This document shows, one piece after another, positions 18,665 through 27,061 of a stretch of DNA of 64,000 bases; position 1 is the stretch's first letter; every line of letters starts with the position of its first letter. The notes under the pieces are model-generated. The model ran no database searches, was not told the DNA's origin, and saw only the letters and a program-made list of their open reading frames with translations. The DNA comes from Caulobacter sp. (lineage in GTDB: Bacteria; Pseudomonadota; Alphaproteobacteria; Caulobacterales; Caulobacteraceae): contig WGLL01000007.1 in NCBI GenBank assembly GCA_016125585.1, positions 248,001-312,000 on the forward strand, read 5' to 3'. The position numbers and the translations under genes are program-made.

Positions 18665-19264
18665 ATGGGCAAGGACGTCCAGAATGTTCCGGCCACCTTC
18701 CCCGGCGCTGACGGGGGCGAGGATGTCGGTCGTCTGCAGTGGGAGCCGCCGCGACTGATTTTCCGCAGCGCCTCAAGGCGTGTCTTCGAAGGCCCCGATC
18801 TGACTGGAATTGGCGCGGAGGCCGGCGTGCTCCGGCTGGCCAACGGCGCCGGCTTCCGTCTTGGCGAGCCCTTCGCCGAGCGCTGGGCCCAGGCGATCGC
18901 CAATCCGCCGGGACGTCTGGACAAGCTGGGCGTCAAGCCTGGGCAGCGCTTGGCGCTGCTGGATCTCGACGATGCCGAATTCAGGGTAGAGCTCAGCCGG
19001 ATAACGCAACCGGTGAACGAGTTCAGCGAACTCGATATCCTCTTCTGGGCGGCGGACGACCCTGCGGATCTGGACCGGCTGCCGGACCTGATTCCGATGC
19101 TGGCGCCGGGCGGGGCGTTGTGGTTGGTGTCCCGCAAGGGCAAGGCGGCCACCCTGAAGGATGTGCAGATCATGGCCGCCGCCCGGCCGCTGGGGCTGGT
19201 CGACAACAAGGTCTGCGCCTTTTCTGACACTCACACGGCCCTGCGTTTCGTTCGCCGCCGCTGA
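18665..19264 (+). CDS. DUF3052-like protein
   Basis: A 199-residue cytosolic protein. The middle and C-terminal part follows the DUF3052 pattern: LGVKPGQRLALLD, then a DILFWAADDPADLDRLPDLIPMLAP stretch, GGALWLVSRKG and the GLVDNKVCAFSDTHTALRFV ending. The first 60 residues are variable. Family members have a Rossmann-like look but no assigned activity. It follows the crotonase gene by 24 bases on the same strand and may share its transcript, without clarifying the role. Confidence 0.65.
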   Translation: MGKDVQNVPATFPGADGGEDVGRLQWEPPRLIFRSASRRVFEGPDLTGIGAEAGVLRLANGAGFRLGEPFAERWAQAIANPPGRLDKLGVKPGQRLALLDLDDAEFRVELSRITQPVNEFSELDILFWAADDPADLDRLPDLIPMLAPGGALWLVSRKGKAATLKDVQIMAAARPLGLVDNKVCAFSDTHTALRFVRRR

Positions 19265-19347
19265 GGGTTGTCGAGGGACGGAGGAATTTTGGTGCCGGCG
19301 CCCGCTTCCGCTGGCTTTCCGTCACGTCGCCGGGATAGACCCGCTGC

Positions 19348-20241
19348 ATGGCGCTTCGCGACTTCTTCCTCCTCATGGCGATGTGCCTGATCTGGGCTTC
19401 CAACAACATCGTCAGCAAGATCGTGGTCAGCGACATGCATGTGCCGCCGCTGGCCTATGCGGCGGTGCGCTTCGCCCTGGTGGCCCTGCTGACCCTGCCC
19501 TGGCTGTTTCCGGCGCCCCGCCCGGTCTGGCGCATGATCGTCATCGCACAGCTGATCGGCGGCCTGAACTTCGCCCTGCTGTTCATCGGCTTCAAGACCG
19601 CCACCCCGACCGCCGCCTCCATAATCGTCCAGCTGGGCGTGCCGATGACCACGGTGCTGTCGATGGTGATGCTGGGCGAGCAGGTGCGCTGGCGCCGGGG
19701 CATCGGCATGGCCCTGACCCTGGCCGGGGCGGTGATGGTGATGTGGAATCCGACCGGGGTCAGCATGTCGGTCGGGCTCTGGCTGGTCGCCGCCGCGGCC
19801 TTCGCCGGCTCACTGGGCGCGGTGATGATGAAGCAGATGGAAGGCGTCAAACCGATGCAGTTCCAGGCCTGGGTCGGCTTCAGCTCCGTCTGGCCCCTGG
19901 CCCTGTTCAGCCTGATCTTCGAGCATGATCAGCTGCCCCTGGCGATGCACGCCGGCTGGCCCTTCATCGGCGCGGTGATCTATTCGGCGCTGATCGTCTC
20001 GGTGATCGCCCACACCGTCTACTACCATCTCATCCAGAAGTATGAGGCGACGCTGATCTCGCCCCTGACCCTGATGACGCCGCTGGCGACCATCATCATG
20101 GGGGTGCTGATCACCAAGGACCACTTCGACATCCGCATCGCCATCGGCGCGGCCCTGGCCTTGCTGGGGGTCTTGATCGTGGCGCTGAGACCCAATCATG
20201 TGATGCCTCTGGCGCTGCTGTGGAGGAATCGCGCGCAATGA
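19348..20241 (+). CDS. EamA/DMT-family transporter
   Basis: A 297-residue inner-membrane protein with ten predicted hydrophobic helices in two EamA repeats: the first starts at FFLLMAMCLIWASNNIVSKIVV, with the family AAVRFALVALLTLPW and LQLGVPMTTVLSMVMLGEQ blocks; the second repeat ends ISPLTLMTPLATIIMGVLI and a final helix GAALALLGVLIVAL. Transport substrate is unknown; relatives export amino acids or drugs. Its stop overlaps the start of the amidase gene by four bases (ATGA), implying coupled translation and perhaps a link to cell-wall peptide or amino-acid handling. Confidence 0.9.
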   Translation: MALRDFFLLMAMCLIWASNNIVSKIVVSDMHVPPLAYAAVRFALVALLTLPWLFPAPRPVWRMIVIAQLIGGLNFALLFIGFKTATPTAASIIVQLGVPMTTVLSMVMLGEQVRWRRGIGMALTLAGAVMVMWNPTGVSMSVGLWLVAAAAFAGSLGAVMMKQMEGVKPMQFQAWVGFSSVWPLALFSLIFEHDQLPLAMHAGWPFIGAVIYSALIVSVIAHTVYYHLIQKYEATLISPLTLMTPLATIIMGVLITKDHFDIRIAIGAALALLGVLIVALRPNHVMPLALLWRNRAQ

Positions 20242-20972
20242 GCCTCGAGATCATCCCCGCGCCGTCGCCCAATTTCGACGCCCGCACCGCCCCGCCGGAC
20301 ATGATCGTCATGCACTACACCGGCATGCGGACCGGCGAGGGCGCGCTGGCCCGGCTGCGCGATCCGGACGCCAAGGTCTCCAGCCATTATCTGGTCGAGG
20401 AAGACGGGCGGGTCTTCTCTCTGGTCGCCGAGGAGCGGCGGGCCTGGCACGCCGGGCGGGGAAGCTGGCGCGGCGAGACCAACTGCAACGCCGTCTCCGT
20501 CGGCATCGAGATCGTCAATCCCGGTCATGAGTTCGGCTATCGGGCCTTTCCGGACGCGCAGATCGAGGCGGTGATCGCCCTGACCAGCGAGATCCGCGGC
20601 CGATGGGACGTCCCCGACAACCGCATCATCGGCCATGCCGACCTGGCCCCCGCGCGCAAGCAGGACCCGGGCGAGCTGTTTCCATGGAAGCGGCTGGCCG
20701 AGGCTGGCCATGGGCTCTGGGCCGAAGCGGATCCAGCGCCGGGCGATCCGCTGGCCGAGGGCGCCGAGGGCGTGGGCGTCTTCGCTCTTCAGGCCGGTCT
20801 GACCCGGCTGGGTTATGACTGCGCCCCGTCCGGCAAGTTCGACCAGGAAACCCGCGACGTGGTCACCGCCTTCCAGCGTCACTGGGTCCAGACAAGGTTT
20901 GATGGCGTGGCCGATGGCCTGACCCGCGCCCGGCTGATGGCGGTGATCCGCGCGGGCGCCACTCCTACCTAG
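20238..20972 (+). CDS. N-acetylmuramoyl-L-alanine amidase (AmiD/AmpD type) with peptidoglycan-binding domain
   Basis: A 244-residue amidase of the Amidase_2 fold that cleaves the bond between muramic acid and the stem peptide. Zinc ligands are His26 (VMHYTG), His133 (IIGHADLAP) and Asp143 (KQDPG); Glu91 (GIEIVN) and the WHAG motif (70-73) are also conserved. Residues about 172-240 form a PG_binding_1 domain (LQAGLTRLGYDCAPSGKFDQ, TRDVVTAFQRHW). No signal peptide is visible, so a role in cytosolic recycling of anhydro-muropeptides is plausible, though AmiD relatives are often exported. Starts at ATG 20238 within the transporter stop. Confidence 0.9.
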   Translation: MSLEIIPAPSPNFDARTAPPDMIVMHYTGMRTGEGALARLRDPDAKVSSHYLVEEDGRVFSLVAEERRAWHAGRGSWRGETNCNAVSVGIEIVNPGHEFGYRAFPDAQIEAVIALTSEIRGRWDVPDNRIIGHADLAPARKQDPGELFPWKRLAEAGHGLWAEADPAPGDPLAEGAEGVGVFALQAGLTRLGYDCAPSGKFDQETRDVVTAFQRHWVQTRFDGVADGLTRARLMAVIRAGATPT

Positions 20973-20975
20973 CCC

Positions 20976-21013
20976 CGTCATCCCGGCCGCAGCGAAGCGA
21001 AGAGCCGGGACCC
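20976..21013. repeat. GTCATCCCGG palindromic intergenic element, copy 1
   Basis: Begins CGTCATCCCGGCC and contains the pair TCCCGGC (20981-20987)/GCCGGGA (21004-21010) around a purine-rich loop AGCGAAGCGAAGA. This is the usual form of a dispersed palindrome in alphaproteobacterial intergenic DNA. It sits just after the amidase gene. Confidence 0.65.
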
Positions 21014-21056
21014 AGGAGCAAGAGCCTCGCTGCAAACCCCGGTCAACCGTCAGCGC

Positions 21057-21106
21057 CGTCATCCCCTAGGTCCCGGATCGAACCTGCGGTTCGTCCGGGA
21101 TGACGG
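21057..21106. repeat. GTCATCC palindromic intergenic element, copy 2
   Basis: An outer GTCATCC/GGATGAC pair encloses a long hairpin: bases 21071-21084 pair with 21088-21100 (TCCCGGA and CGAACC arms, one bulged T) around the loop TGC. It lies just before the convergent crtB end, so with copy 1 it probably terminates transcription from both sides. Confidence 0.7.
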
Positions 21107-21114
21107 GCTGAAGG

Positions 21115-22050
21115 TTATAGCCTCGACCAAAGCGGCGGACGTTCGGGCGGTTTGACCCAGCGGTCAAGGGTGACCCCGCGAAGGGCCATCAGCCCGCCCT
21201 CGAGGGCCCTGAGGATCTTGGTCATCTTGCTGGTCGAGGTGCGGCTGTCCCAGGCCTGTTCGCCGCGGGCGACAACAGCGACGCCGATTTCCCGATAGAC
21301 CCGGTTGGCCGCCGCTACGGCCCAGGCGGACCGGAAGGGCAGGCCGCGCAGGCCCCAGCGGGCCGAGGCGTAGTAGGGCTCGGCGGCCTCGACAAGACGG
21401 CGCGCAAGACCCGCGATGGCGCCGCGATGGGCCGGGTCGGCGACCCCGTCCTGCGGGACGCCGGCTTCGGCCAGCCAGTCGGCGGGGAGGTAGATGCGAT
21501 CGTTGCGGGCGTCCTCAACGATGTCGCGGGCGATGTTGGTCAGCTGGAAGGCAAGGCCCAGATCCTGAGCCCGGCGCAGGGTGGTCAGGTCGTCCGGTTT
21601 GACGCCCATGACCAGGGCCATCATCACCCCGACCGCGCCTGCGACATGCCAGCAGTACTTCAGGGTGTCCTCATAGGTCGCGTAGTGGACCTCGGAGACG
21701 TCCATGGCGAAGCCGTCGATCAGTTCGATGGCCCATTGCTCGGGAATGCCCCGCCGCAGGGCCACGGTCTGGAAGGCGGCGAAGGCCGGGTCGGCCTGGG
21801 GTTCGCCTGCCAGAGCCGAGCGGGTCTTTGCGTAAAGATTCTCGAGGGTTGCGCGGACCTGATCGGGGGAGAGCTGAACCCTGTCGTGGCCCAGGGTCTG
21901 GCCGTCGATGACGTCATCGCAGTGACGGCACCAGGCATAGAGCATCTCGGCGTCGGCGCGCGTCTCGCGGTCGAACAGGGCCGCCGCCGCCGCGAAGCTC
22001 TGGCTGCCCTGCTGGATCGCCTCGCGGCTGGTGGTCTCCAGGTCGCTCAA
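21115..22050 (-). CDS. crtB: Phytoene synthase
   Basis: A 311-residue squalene/phytoene synthase-type enzyme that condenses two GGPP molecules to phytoene, the first committed carotenoid step. The two Asp-rich Mg-diphosphate sites are visible: CRHCDDVID (41-49) and NIARDIVEDARNDRIYLP (172-189). The AMDVSEV segment is also typical. It is the last gene of crtY-crtI-crtB; its ATG overlaps the crtI stop by four bases. CrtY nearby indicates a C40 pathway, arguing against a C30 (FPP-using) synthase. No GGPP synthase gene occurs in this window. Confidence 0.93.
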   Translation of the reverse strand: MSDLETTSREAIQQGSQSFAAAAALFDRETRADAEMLYAWCRHCDDVIDGQTLGHDRVQLSPDQVRATLENLYAKTRSALAGEPQADPAFAAFQTVALRRGIPEQWAIELIDGFAMDVSEVHYATYEDTLKYCWHVAGAVGVMMALVMGVKPDDLTTLRRAQDLGLAFQLTNIARDIVEDARNDRIYLPADWLAEAGVPQDGVADPAHRGAIAGLARRLVEAAEPYYASARWGLRGLPFRSAWAVAAANRVYREIGVAVVARGEQAWDSRTSTSKMTKILRALEGGLMALRGVTLDRWVKPPERPPLWSRL

Positions 22051-23531
22051 GGCTTGAGGTCTTCGATCATCAGTCCGGCGGTGGCCTTGGCCGAGCCGAC
22101 CACGCCGGGGATGCCGGCGCCCGGGTGGGTGCCCGCGCCGACGAAATAGAGGTTGGGGATGGCGTCGTCGCGGTTGTGGGTGCGGAAGAAGGCGCTCTGG
22201 GTGAGGATCGGCTCAAGGCTGAAGGCCGAGCCGAGGTGGGCGTTCAGTTCGCCCTGGAAATCGGCCGGGGTGAAGATCCGGCTGACCACCAGGTCGCGCG
22301 ACAGGTTCGGAATGTAGTGCTCTTCCAGATACTTCAGGATCGAGTCCCGATAGCGCGGCCCCTCGACCGCCCAGTCGATGTCTGCAGTGCCCATGTGGGG
22401 GACCGGCGACAGGACATAGTGCGTTGATCCTCCGGGCGGGGCCATGGCCGGGTCGGTGGCGCAGGGCGAGTGCAGATACAGGGAGAAGTCCTTGGCCAGA
22501 CTGTTCTTTCCGTAAATCTCCCGGATCAGCTCGCGATACCGCTCGCCAAAGCAGATGGTGTGGTGACGCAGTTGCGGCTGGGGCGTCTTGAGGCCGAAGT
22601 GAACCACGAACAGGGAGGGGCTGAAGCGCTTGCGCTTGACCGCGGCGGCGGCCTTGCGGCCCCGGGCGTCGCCCTTGAGCAGCTTGTCATAGGTGTGGAC
22701 CACGTCGGCGTTGGAGGCGACGGCGTCGAAGGCCTCGAAGCCTGAATCGCTGACCACCCCGGTGGTGCGGCCGGCGGCGGTGCTGATCTCGCGGGCCGGG
22801 CTGGAGAGGCGGAGTTCGCCGCCGAGTTCGCGGAACAGCCGGACCAGGGCGTCGATCAGCTGGTTGGTGCCGCCGCGCGGGAACCAGACCCCGCCCCGCC
22901 GCTCCAGGGCATGGATCAGGGCATAGATGGAGGAGGTGGCGAAGGGGCTGCCGCCGACCAGCAGGGTGTGGAAGGACAGGGCCTGACGCAGATGCTCGTC
23001 CTGCACAAAGCTCGAGACCTTGTCGTAGACGCTCCGCCACGCCTGCAGCTTCATCAGCGCCGGGGCGGCGGCGATCATGCTGCCGAAGTCGAGGAAGGGC
23101 ACATGGCCGAGCTTGACGTAGCCCTCCTGGAAGAGCTCCTCACTGTATTTCAGGAAGCGCTGGTAGCCCGCGACATCAGCGGGGTTTCTGGCGGCGATCT
23201 GGCGGTCCAGCTCGGCCTGGTCGTTGACGTAGTCGAAGAACTCCCCGCCTTTCCAGCACAGCCGGTAGAAGGGATCGACGCTGATCAGCTCGACATAGTC
23301 CGACAGCTTTCGGCCGGAGAGGGCGAACAGCTCCTCAAGGCAGGCCGGGTCGGTGATCACCGTCGGACCGGCGTCGAATGTGAAGCCCTCTTCCTTCCAG
23401 ACGTAGGCGCGGCCGCCCGGCTTGTCGCGGGCCTCGAACAGGGTGACGTCCATCCCGGCCGACTGCAGGCGAACGGCGAGCGCCAGCCCCCCGAAGCCCG
23501 ATCCGATTACCGCCACGCGCGGTTTGGTCAT
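22047..23531 (-). CDS. crtI: Phytoene desaturase
   Basis: A 494-residue FAD enzyme converting phytoene to lycopene by successive desaturations. The dinucleotide motif VIGSGFGGLALAVRL begins at residue 8, followed by ARDKPGGRAYVW, FDAGPTVI and the C-terminal family signature GAGTHPGAGIPGVVGSAKA. The start at 23531 gives the conserved MTKPRVAVIG opening; the frame stays open upstream within crtY but that part is an artefact. Four-base overlaps with crtY before and crtB after make a tight operon. Confidence 0.96.
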   Translation of the reverse strand: MTKPRVAVIGSGFGGLALAVRLQSAGMDVTLFEARDKPGGRAYVWKEEGFTFDAGPTVITDPACLEELFALSGRKLSDYVELISVDPFYRLCWKGGEFFDYVNDQAELDRQIAARNPADVAGYQRFLKYSEELFQEGYVKLGHVPFLDFGSMIAAAPALMKLQAWRSVYDKVSSFVQDEHLRQALSFHTLLVGGSPFATSSIYALIHALERRGGVWFPRGGTNQLIDALVRLFRELGGELRLSSPAREISTAAGRTTGVVSDSGFEAFDAVASNADVVHTYDKLLKGDARGRKAAAAVKRKRFSPSLFVVHFGLKTPQPQLRHHTICFGERYRELIREIYGKNSLAKDFSLYLHSPCATDPAMAPPGGSTHYVLSPVPHMGTADIDWAVEGPRYRDSILKYLEEHYIPNLSRDLVVSRIFTPADFQGELNAHLGSAFSLEPILTQSAFFRTHNRDDAIPNLYFVGAGTHPGAGIPGVVGSAKATAGLMIEDLKP

Positions 23532-24700
23532 GTGGTCGTTCCCTGTTGCGCCGAGGACTCCGCAAACACCGCCAGAGCGGCGGAGACGGGCACCGGCGGC
23601 TTTCCGATGAGGATGCGGGCCTTGTCTGCGAGGCCCGCGCGTCCGGCGTAAAATCGTTCGATCAGCGGCTGAGGCAAGCGGTAGAAGCGCTCGAGCACGC
23701 GATATCTTTGGTCCGGCGCGCAGGCGCGGAACAGCATGCGGTTCAGCAGCCGATAATAGCCCCGCTTTTCCCAGGTCAGGCGGGAGTGGGCCTCGACATG
23801 GTCGCGGACGGTTTGAGTGGTCAGGACCGGCAAGGCGGCGACCTGATCGGCCAGGCGGGCGGCGTCCGGCAGGGAGTAGCCGGTGACCGGGTGGAACAGG
23901 GCCGCCCGCAGACCCACCGCCGCCCCTTCGGTCTCGTCCCACCAGCGGCCGATATCGCCGCCGAGCGCGATGGGCAGCACGCCGTCTTCCTCGCGCAGCA
24001 CCGCTTGGATGGTCCAGCCTTGCGCGGCGGCGTAGCCGTTCAGATCGCGGCGAAGCTGGTCGCGGTCCAGGGCTTCGCCGTCGGCGTAGCGGGTGTCCTC
24101 GATCAAAAGGCGGGTGGGCGACTGGGGCAGGACGTACAGAAAGCGGTAGCCGTCCAGTTGATCGACCGTGGCGTCCATGATGATGGGCCGGGTCAGGCCA
24201 TGGGGGGCGGCCAGCTCGACCTCCTGACCGAGAAACTTCTGCCATCCGAGGACCAGGGCGTCGCCGCCGGAAGGCCCCCGGGCGTCGATCACCGCCGCGG
24301 CGGTCAGCACGCTCTGGTCGGCCAGGGTGACGCTGCTGGCGCTCATCGAGACAACCGGGGTCCTGGTGCGCGCCCTGTCGCCGAGGGCCTCCCCGACAAC
24401 CCGCGCGAAGCGGTCAGAGGCGATCGACATATAGGGCGTGGTCAGGTCGCGGCGGTGGGTCGGGAACCGGACGCTGTAGCCGGTCCAGCGGTGGGAGATC
24501 AGCGGCGCGATCCAGGCCTGGACGGCCGGCGACAGGTCGGTTTCAAAGCAGGACCAGGTGTGAACCCCGCCCAGAACCGGGCCGCCTTCCAGCACCAGAA
24601 CCCTCAGGTCGGGGCGCAGGGCCCGCAGGCGCAGAGCGATCAGCCCCCCGGCAAGGCCGCCTCCGGCGATGATGACGTCGTGATCGAAGGATGCAGCCAT
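23528..24700 (-). CDS. crtY: Lycopene beta-cyclase
   Basis: A 390-residue CrtY-type cyclase that closes beta-rings on lycopene, giving beta-carotene. The N-terminal FAD/NAD motif DVIIAGGGLAGGLIALRL (8-25) is followed by HTWSCFETDL, the VIDARGPSG motif, FLYVLPQSPTRLLIEDTRYAD, a PIALGGD loop and ALFHPVTGYSLPDAARLA, all characteristic of the family. It is the first gene of the carotenoid operon. Ketolase or hydroxylase genes (crtW, crtZ) for xanthophylls are not in the window. A promoter was not identified in the 39 bases to the GNAT gene upstream. Confidence 0.95.
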   Translation of the reverse strand: MAASFDHDVIIAGGGLAGGLIALRLRALRPDLRVLVLEGGPVLGGVHTWSCFETDLSPAVQAWIAPLISHRWTGYSVRFPTHRRDLTTPYMSIASDRFARVVGEALGDRARTRTPVVSMSASSVTLADQSVLTAAAVIDARGPSGGDALVLGWQKFLGQEVELAAPHGLTRPIIMDATVDQLDGYRFLYVLPQSPTRLLIEDTRYADGEALDRDQLRRDLNGYAAAQGWTIQAVLREEDGVLPIALGGDIGRWWDETEGAAVGLRAALFHPVTGYSLPDAARLADQVAALPVLTTQTVRDHVEAHSRLTWEKRGYYRLLNRMLFRACAPDQRYRVLERFYRLPQPLIERFYAGRAGLADKARILIGKPPVPVSAALAVFAESSAQQGTTT

Positions 24701-24739
24701 GTCACAAGGGGGTCTAGCACGGCCATCCGCCGTCGCCGC

Positions 24740-25264
24740 TCAGGGATTTTGCCGTCGACGCAGGATGAATTCGAGGTCGTGGGTCTCGCCGACATCGAAG
24801 AAATACTCTCCGACCTTTTCGAATCCGAGCCGGCCGTAGAGCCGTTGGGCGCCATAATTCTCGGACCAGACGCCGATCCACAGCTGTCGCGGCCCGGCGC
24901 TCTGCAGCCAGGAAAGCGTCTCGGCCAGCAGCCGGCCGCCGAGCCCGCCGCCCTGACGGTTCTTGCGCAGATAGATGCGCTTGAGCTCGCCGCAGGTCTC
25001 GGTGACATCGGGATGGGGCAGGGTGCAGAGCCCGGCCAGGGCGTAGCCTACGGCCTTGCCGTTGTCCTCCACCAGCCAGGCGGCGCGCGTCGGATCATTC
25101 AGATCGGTCAGGGTCGAGTCGAGGCTGTAGGCGGTGGCGAGGAAGTAGGCGAGGTCCTCGGGCGGGTAGAGGTGGCCAAAGGTCTCGTCGAAGGTTTCCG
25201 CGCCGATACGGCTCAGGGTCTCGGCATCGGCCAGGCCGGCGCGGCGAATAGTGGCGTGAGGCAT
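24740..25264 (-). CDS. GNAT-family N-acetyltransferase
   Basis: A 174-residue acetyltransferase. The acetyl-CoA-binding motif is LKRIYLRKNRQGGGLGGRLL (Q/RxxGxG/A), followed by GVWSENYGAQRLYGRLGFEKVGEY, the usual motif B with the N and Y residues. The substrate is unknown. It is on the same strand as crtY and 39 bases upstream of it, with 11 bases separating it from the orphan gene before it; cotranscription with the carotenoid genes is possible but not required by sequence. Confidence 0.88.
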   Translation of the reverse strand: MPHATIRRAGLADAETLSRIGAETFDETFGHLYPPEDLAYFLATAYSLDSTLTDLNDPTRAAWLVEDNGKAVGYALAGLCTLPHPDVTETCGELKRIYLRKNRQGGGLGGRLLAETLSWLQSAGPRQLWIGVWSENYGAQRLYGRLGFEKVGEYFFDVGETHDLEFILRRRQNP

Positions 25265-25275
25265 GGTTTGGACCG

Positions 25276-25980
25276 CTAGTCCTGCCCGGGAAATTCAGGT
25301 GCAGGGAGCGCCGTCAGCCAACTCATTCCTCCGAGGAGTTGTATGGCCTGAACCTGATCGGCCGGACCGGTAAGCCGCATCAGATATATCCAGCCCCCGA
25401 CTTTGGTCGTGTTGGCCTGGGTGAACAGTTTTCGGCCCTGCTTGTCTTCCACCAGCATCTGCAAAACGTAGGTCTGGGGGAGCGCCTCGCTCTCCAACGA
25501 TACTCGCTCGCCCTTGTAGAGTTCGGGGTTCTTCCAGACCTGGACGATCTCTTCGTAGGCTTGGCGTATCGCCTGTTCAGCCGTAACCGGCGTTGAGTAG
25601 CGAGTCGCATAGAGGGTTCTTGTGACCCCTGCTACGGTGGTTCCACAGCTGACATCGTCACCCGGCAAAATGGCGGGCGATTCATAGAGGTGGACATTGT
25701 TGGCCCTGTCGCCGGGTTCGAAACTACAGATCAGCCCGCTGCGGCGATGGCGCAATCGCGGCACAATGCTGTCGGTGATATTTTCGAAAAAGTCTTCTGC
25801 TTCTGCGGCCGCGACGAGGCGTCCAGCTTCCTGGAACGCCGATTTGACCGCGTCATCGCTGGTTTCAATCCCGGAGACTGTCGCGGCGGGTGTTGTCGGC
25901 GCCGCGGTGGAAACTGTCGGCAGGCAGAAGGCGAGACTGACGAGCGCCAAGAGCGGAAGTTGGAACGTGGGACTGCGCAA
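25276..25980 (-). CDS. Exported protein of unknown function, lower-GC orphan
   Basis: A 234-residue protein with a signal peptide (about residues 1-27, LLALVSLAFCLPTVSTA). The mature part has two cysteines (LICSFEP and DVSCGTT) and mixed strands; I do not recognise a family. I prefer the TTG start at 25980, which has a strong AAGGA site 7 bases upstream and gives a normal signal peptide; an in-frame ATG at 26022 adds 14 residues. The gene is visibly less GC-rich than its neighbours and uses rarer codons, suggesting recent acquisition or relaxed selection. Confidence 0.65.
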   Translation of the reverse strand: MRSPTFQLPLLALVSLAFCLPTVSTAAPTTPAATVSGIETSDDAVKSAFQEAGRLVAAAEAEDFFENITDSIVPRLRHRRSGLICSFEPGDRANNVHLYESPAILPGDDVSCGTTVAGVTRTLYATRYSTPVTAEQAIRQAYEEIVQVWKNPELYKGERVSLESEALPQTYVLQMLVEDKQGRKLFTQANTTKVGGWIYLMRLTGPADQVQAIQLLGGMSWLTALPAPEFPGQD

Positions 25981-26079
25981 GCCGGGATCCTTTTTGACGA
26001 GGAAGGCGCAGCATGCCGCCAATCAGCCAAGCTCGCCAGCGCCATTGCGAAATGCCCAGCGCCCTTGCAGGATCGTAGT

Positions 26080-27000
26080 ATGAGCCTCGCCCTCTACACC
26101 CACCTCGACATGCTGGATCATCATCCCCGCGAGGGCCATGCCGAACGGTCCGAGCGTCTGGTCGCGGTGCTTGAGGCGCTGGACGACAACGCCGGCCTCG
26201 ATCTGGAACGGTTCGAGGCGCCGTTGGTCGATTCCGATGACCTGCGCCGGGTCCATTCGCCGGCCTATGTCGAGGCGATGCTGGCCGCCGCGCCGTCACA
26301 GGGGATTGTCACGCTCGATCCGGACACCTTCCTGTCTCCGGGCAGCGTCACCGCCGCGCGGCGGGCGGCCGGGGCCACGGTGGCGGCCGTGCGCGCCGTC
26401 GCCGCCGGAGAGCGGACCCGCGCCTTCTGCGCCGTGCGCCCGCCCGGCCATCACGCCGAACCGGAAGCGGCGATGGGCTTCTGCATCTTCTCCAGCGTCG
26501 CGGTCGCGGCGCGCGCGGCCCAGGCGGCGGGGCTGGCCCGGGTTGCGGTGGTCGACTTCGATGTGCACCACGGCAACGGAACCCAGGCGGCCTTCGAGAC
26601 CGATCCAAGCCTGTTCCTGGCTTCGATCCATCAGCATCCGCTGTATCCCGGCACCGGCGATCCGTCCGAAATCGGGGTCGGCAACATCGTCAATGGCGTC
26701 GTCGGCCCCCACGCCCCGCGCGAGCAATGGCGCGGCGTCTTCGAAGGCCTGATGACGCGGCTGGACGCCTTCGAACCGGACCTGATCATCATCTCCGCCG
26801 GCTTTGACGCCCACTGTCGCGATCCCCTGGCGCAGCAGTCGCTGGAGGCCGAGGATTTCGCCTGGGCGACGCGAGCGGTGGTCTCGGTGGCCAACACACG
26901 TGCGAGAGGGCGTATTGTTTCCTCCCTCGAGGGCGGTTACGACCTAGAGGGTCTGGGGCGTTCGGCTCTGGCGCATGTGCAGGCGTTGCAGGAGGTGTGA
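26080..27000 (+). CDS. Histone deacetylase-family (acetylpolyamine amidohydrolase-like) protein
   Basis: A 306-residue zinc hydrolase of the bacterial HDAC class II-like family, removing acetyl or other acyl groups from amines, polyamines or lysines. Motifs in order: MLDHHPREGHAERSERL at the start, the catalytic His pair in RPPGHHAE (about residue 121), metal-binding DFDVHHGNGTQ, SAGFDAHCRDPL and SLEGGYDL. It is cytoplasmic (no signal peptide). It starts at ATG 26080, divergent from the orphan gene, and is followed after 61 bases by a histidine phosphatase gene. True substrate unknown. Confidence 0.92.
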   Translation: MSLALYTHLDMLDHHPREGHAERSERLVAVLEALDDNAGLDLERFEAPLVDSDDLRRVHSPAYVEAMLAAAPSQGIVTLDPDTFLSPGSVTAARRAAGATVAAVRAVAAGERTRAFCAVRPPGHHAEPEAAMGFCIFSSVAVAARAAQAAGLARVAVVDFDVHHGNGTQAAFETDPSLFLASIHQHPLYPGTGDPSEIGVGNIVNGVVGPHAPREQWRGVFEGLMTRLDAFEPDLIIISAGFDAHCRDPLAQQSLEAEDFAWATRAVVSVANTRARGRIVSSLEGGYDLEGLGRSALAHVQALQEV

Positions 27001-27061
27001 CGGAGAGCCGGGGGGCCGCGCCACACGCGGATTAGACCCAATATCTGGCTTCCGTGGGATC

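Noticed and set aside
23546..25279. 577-codon plus-strand frame across crtY and GNAT genes
   Set aside because: Spans two real minus-strand genes and the gap between them; no credible protein features.
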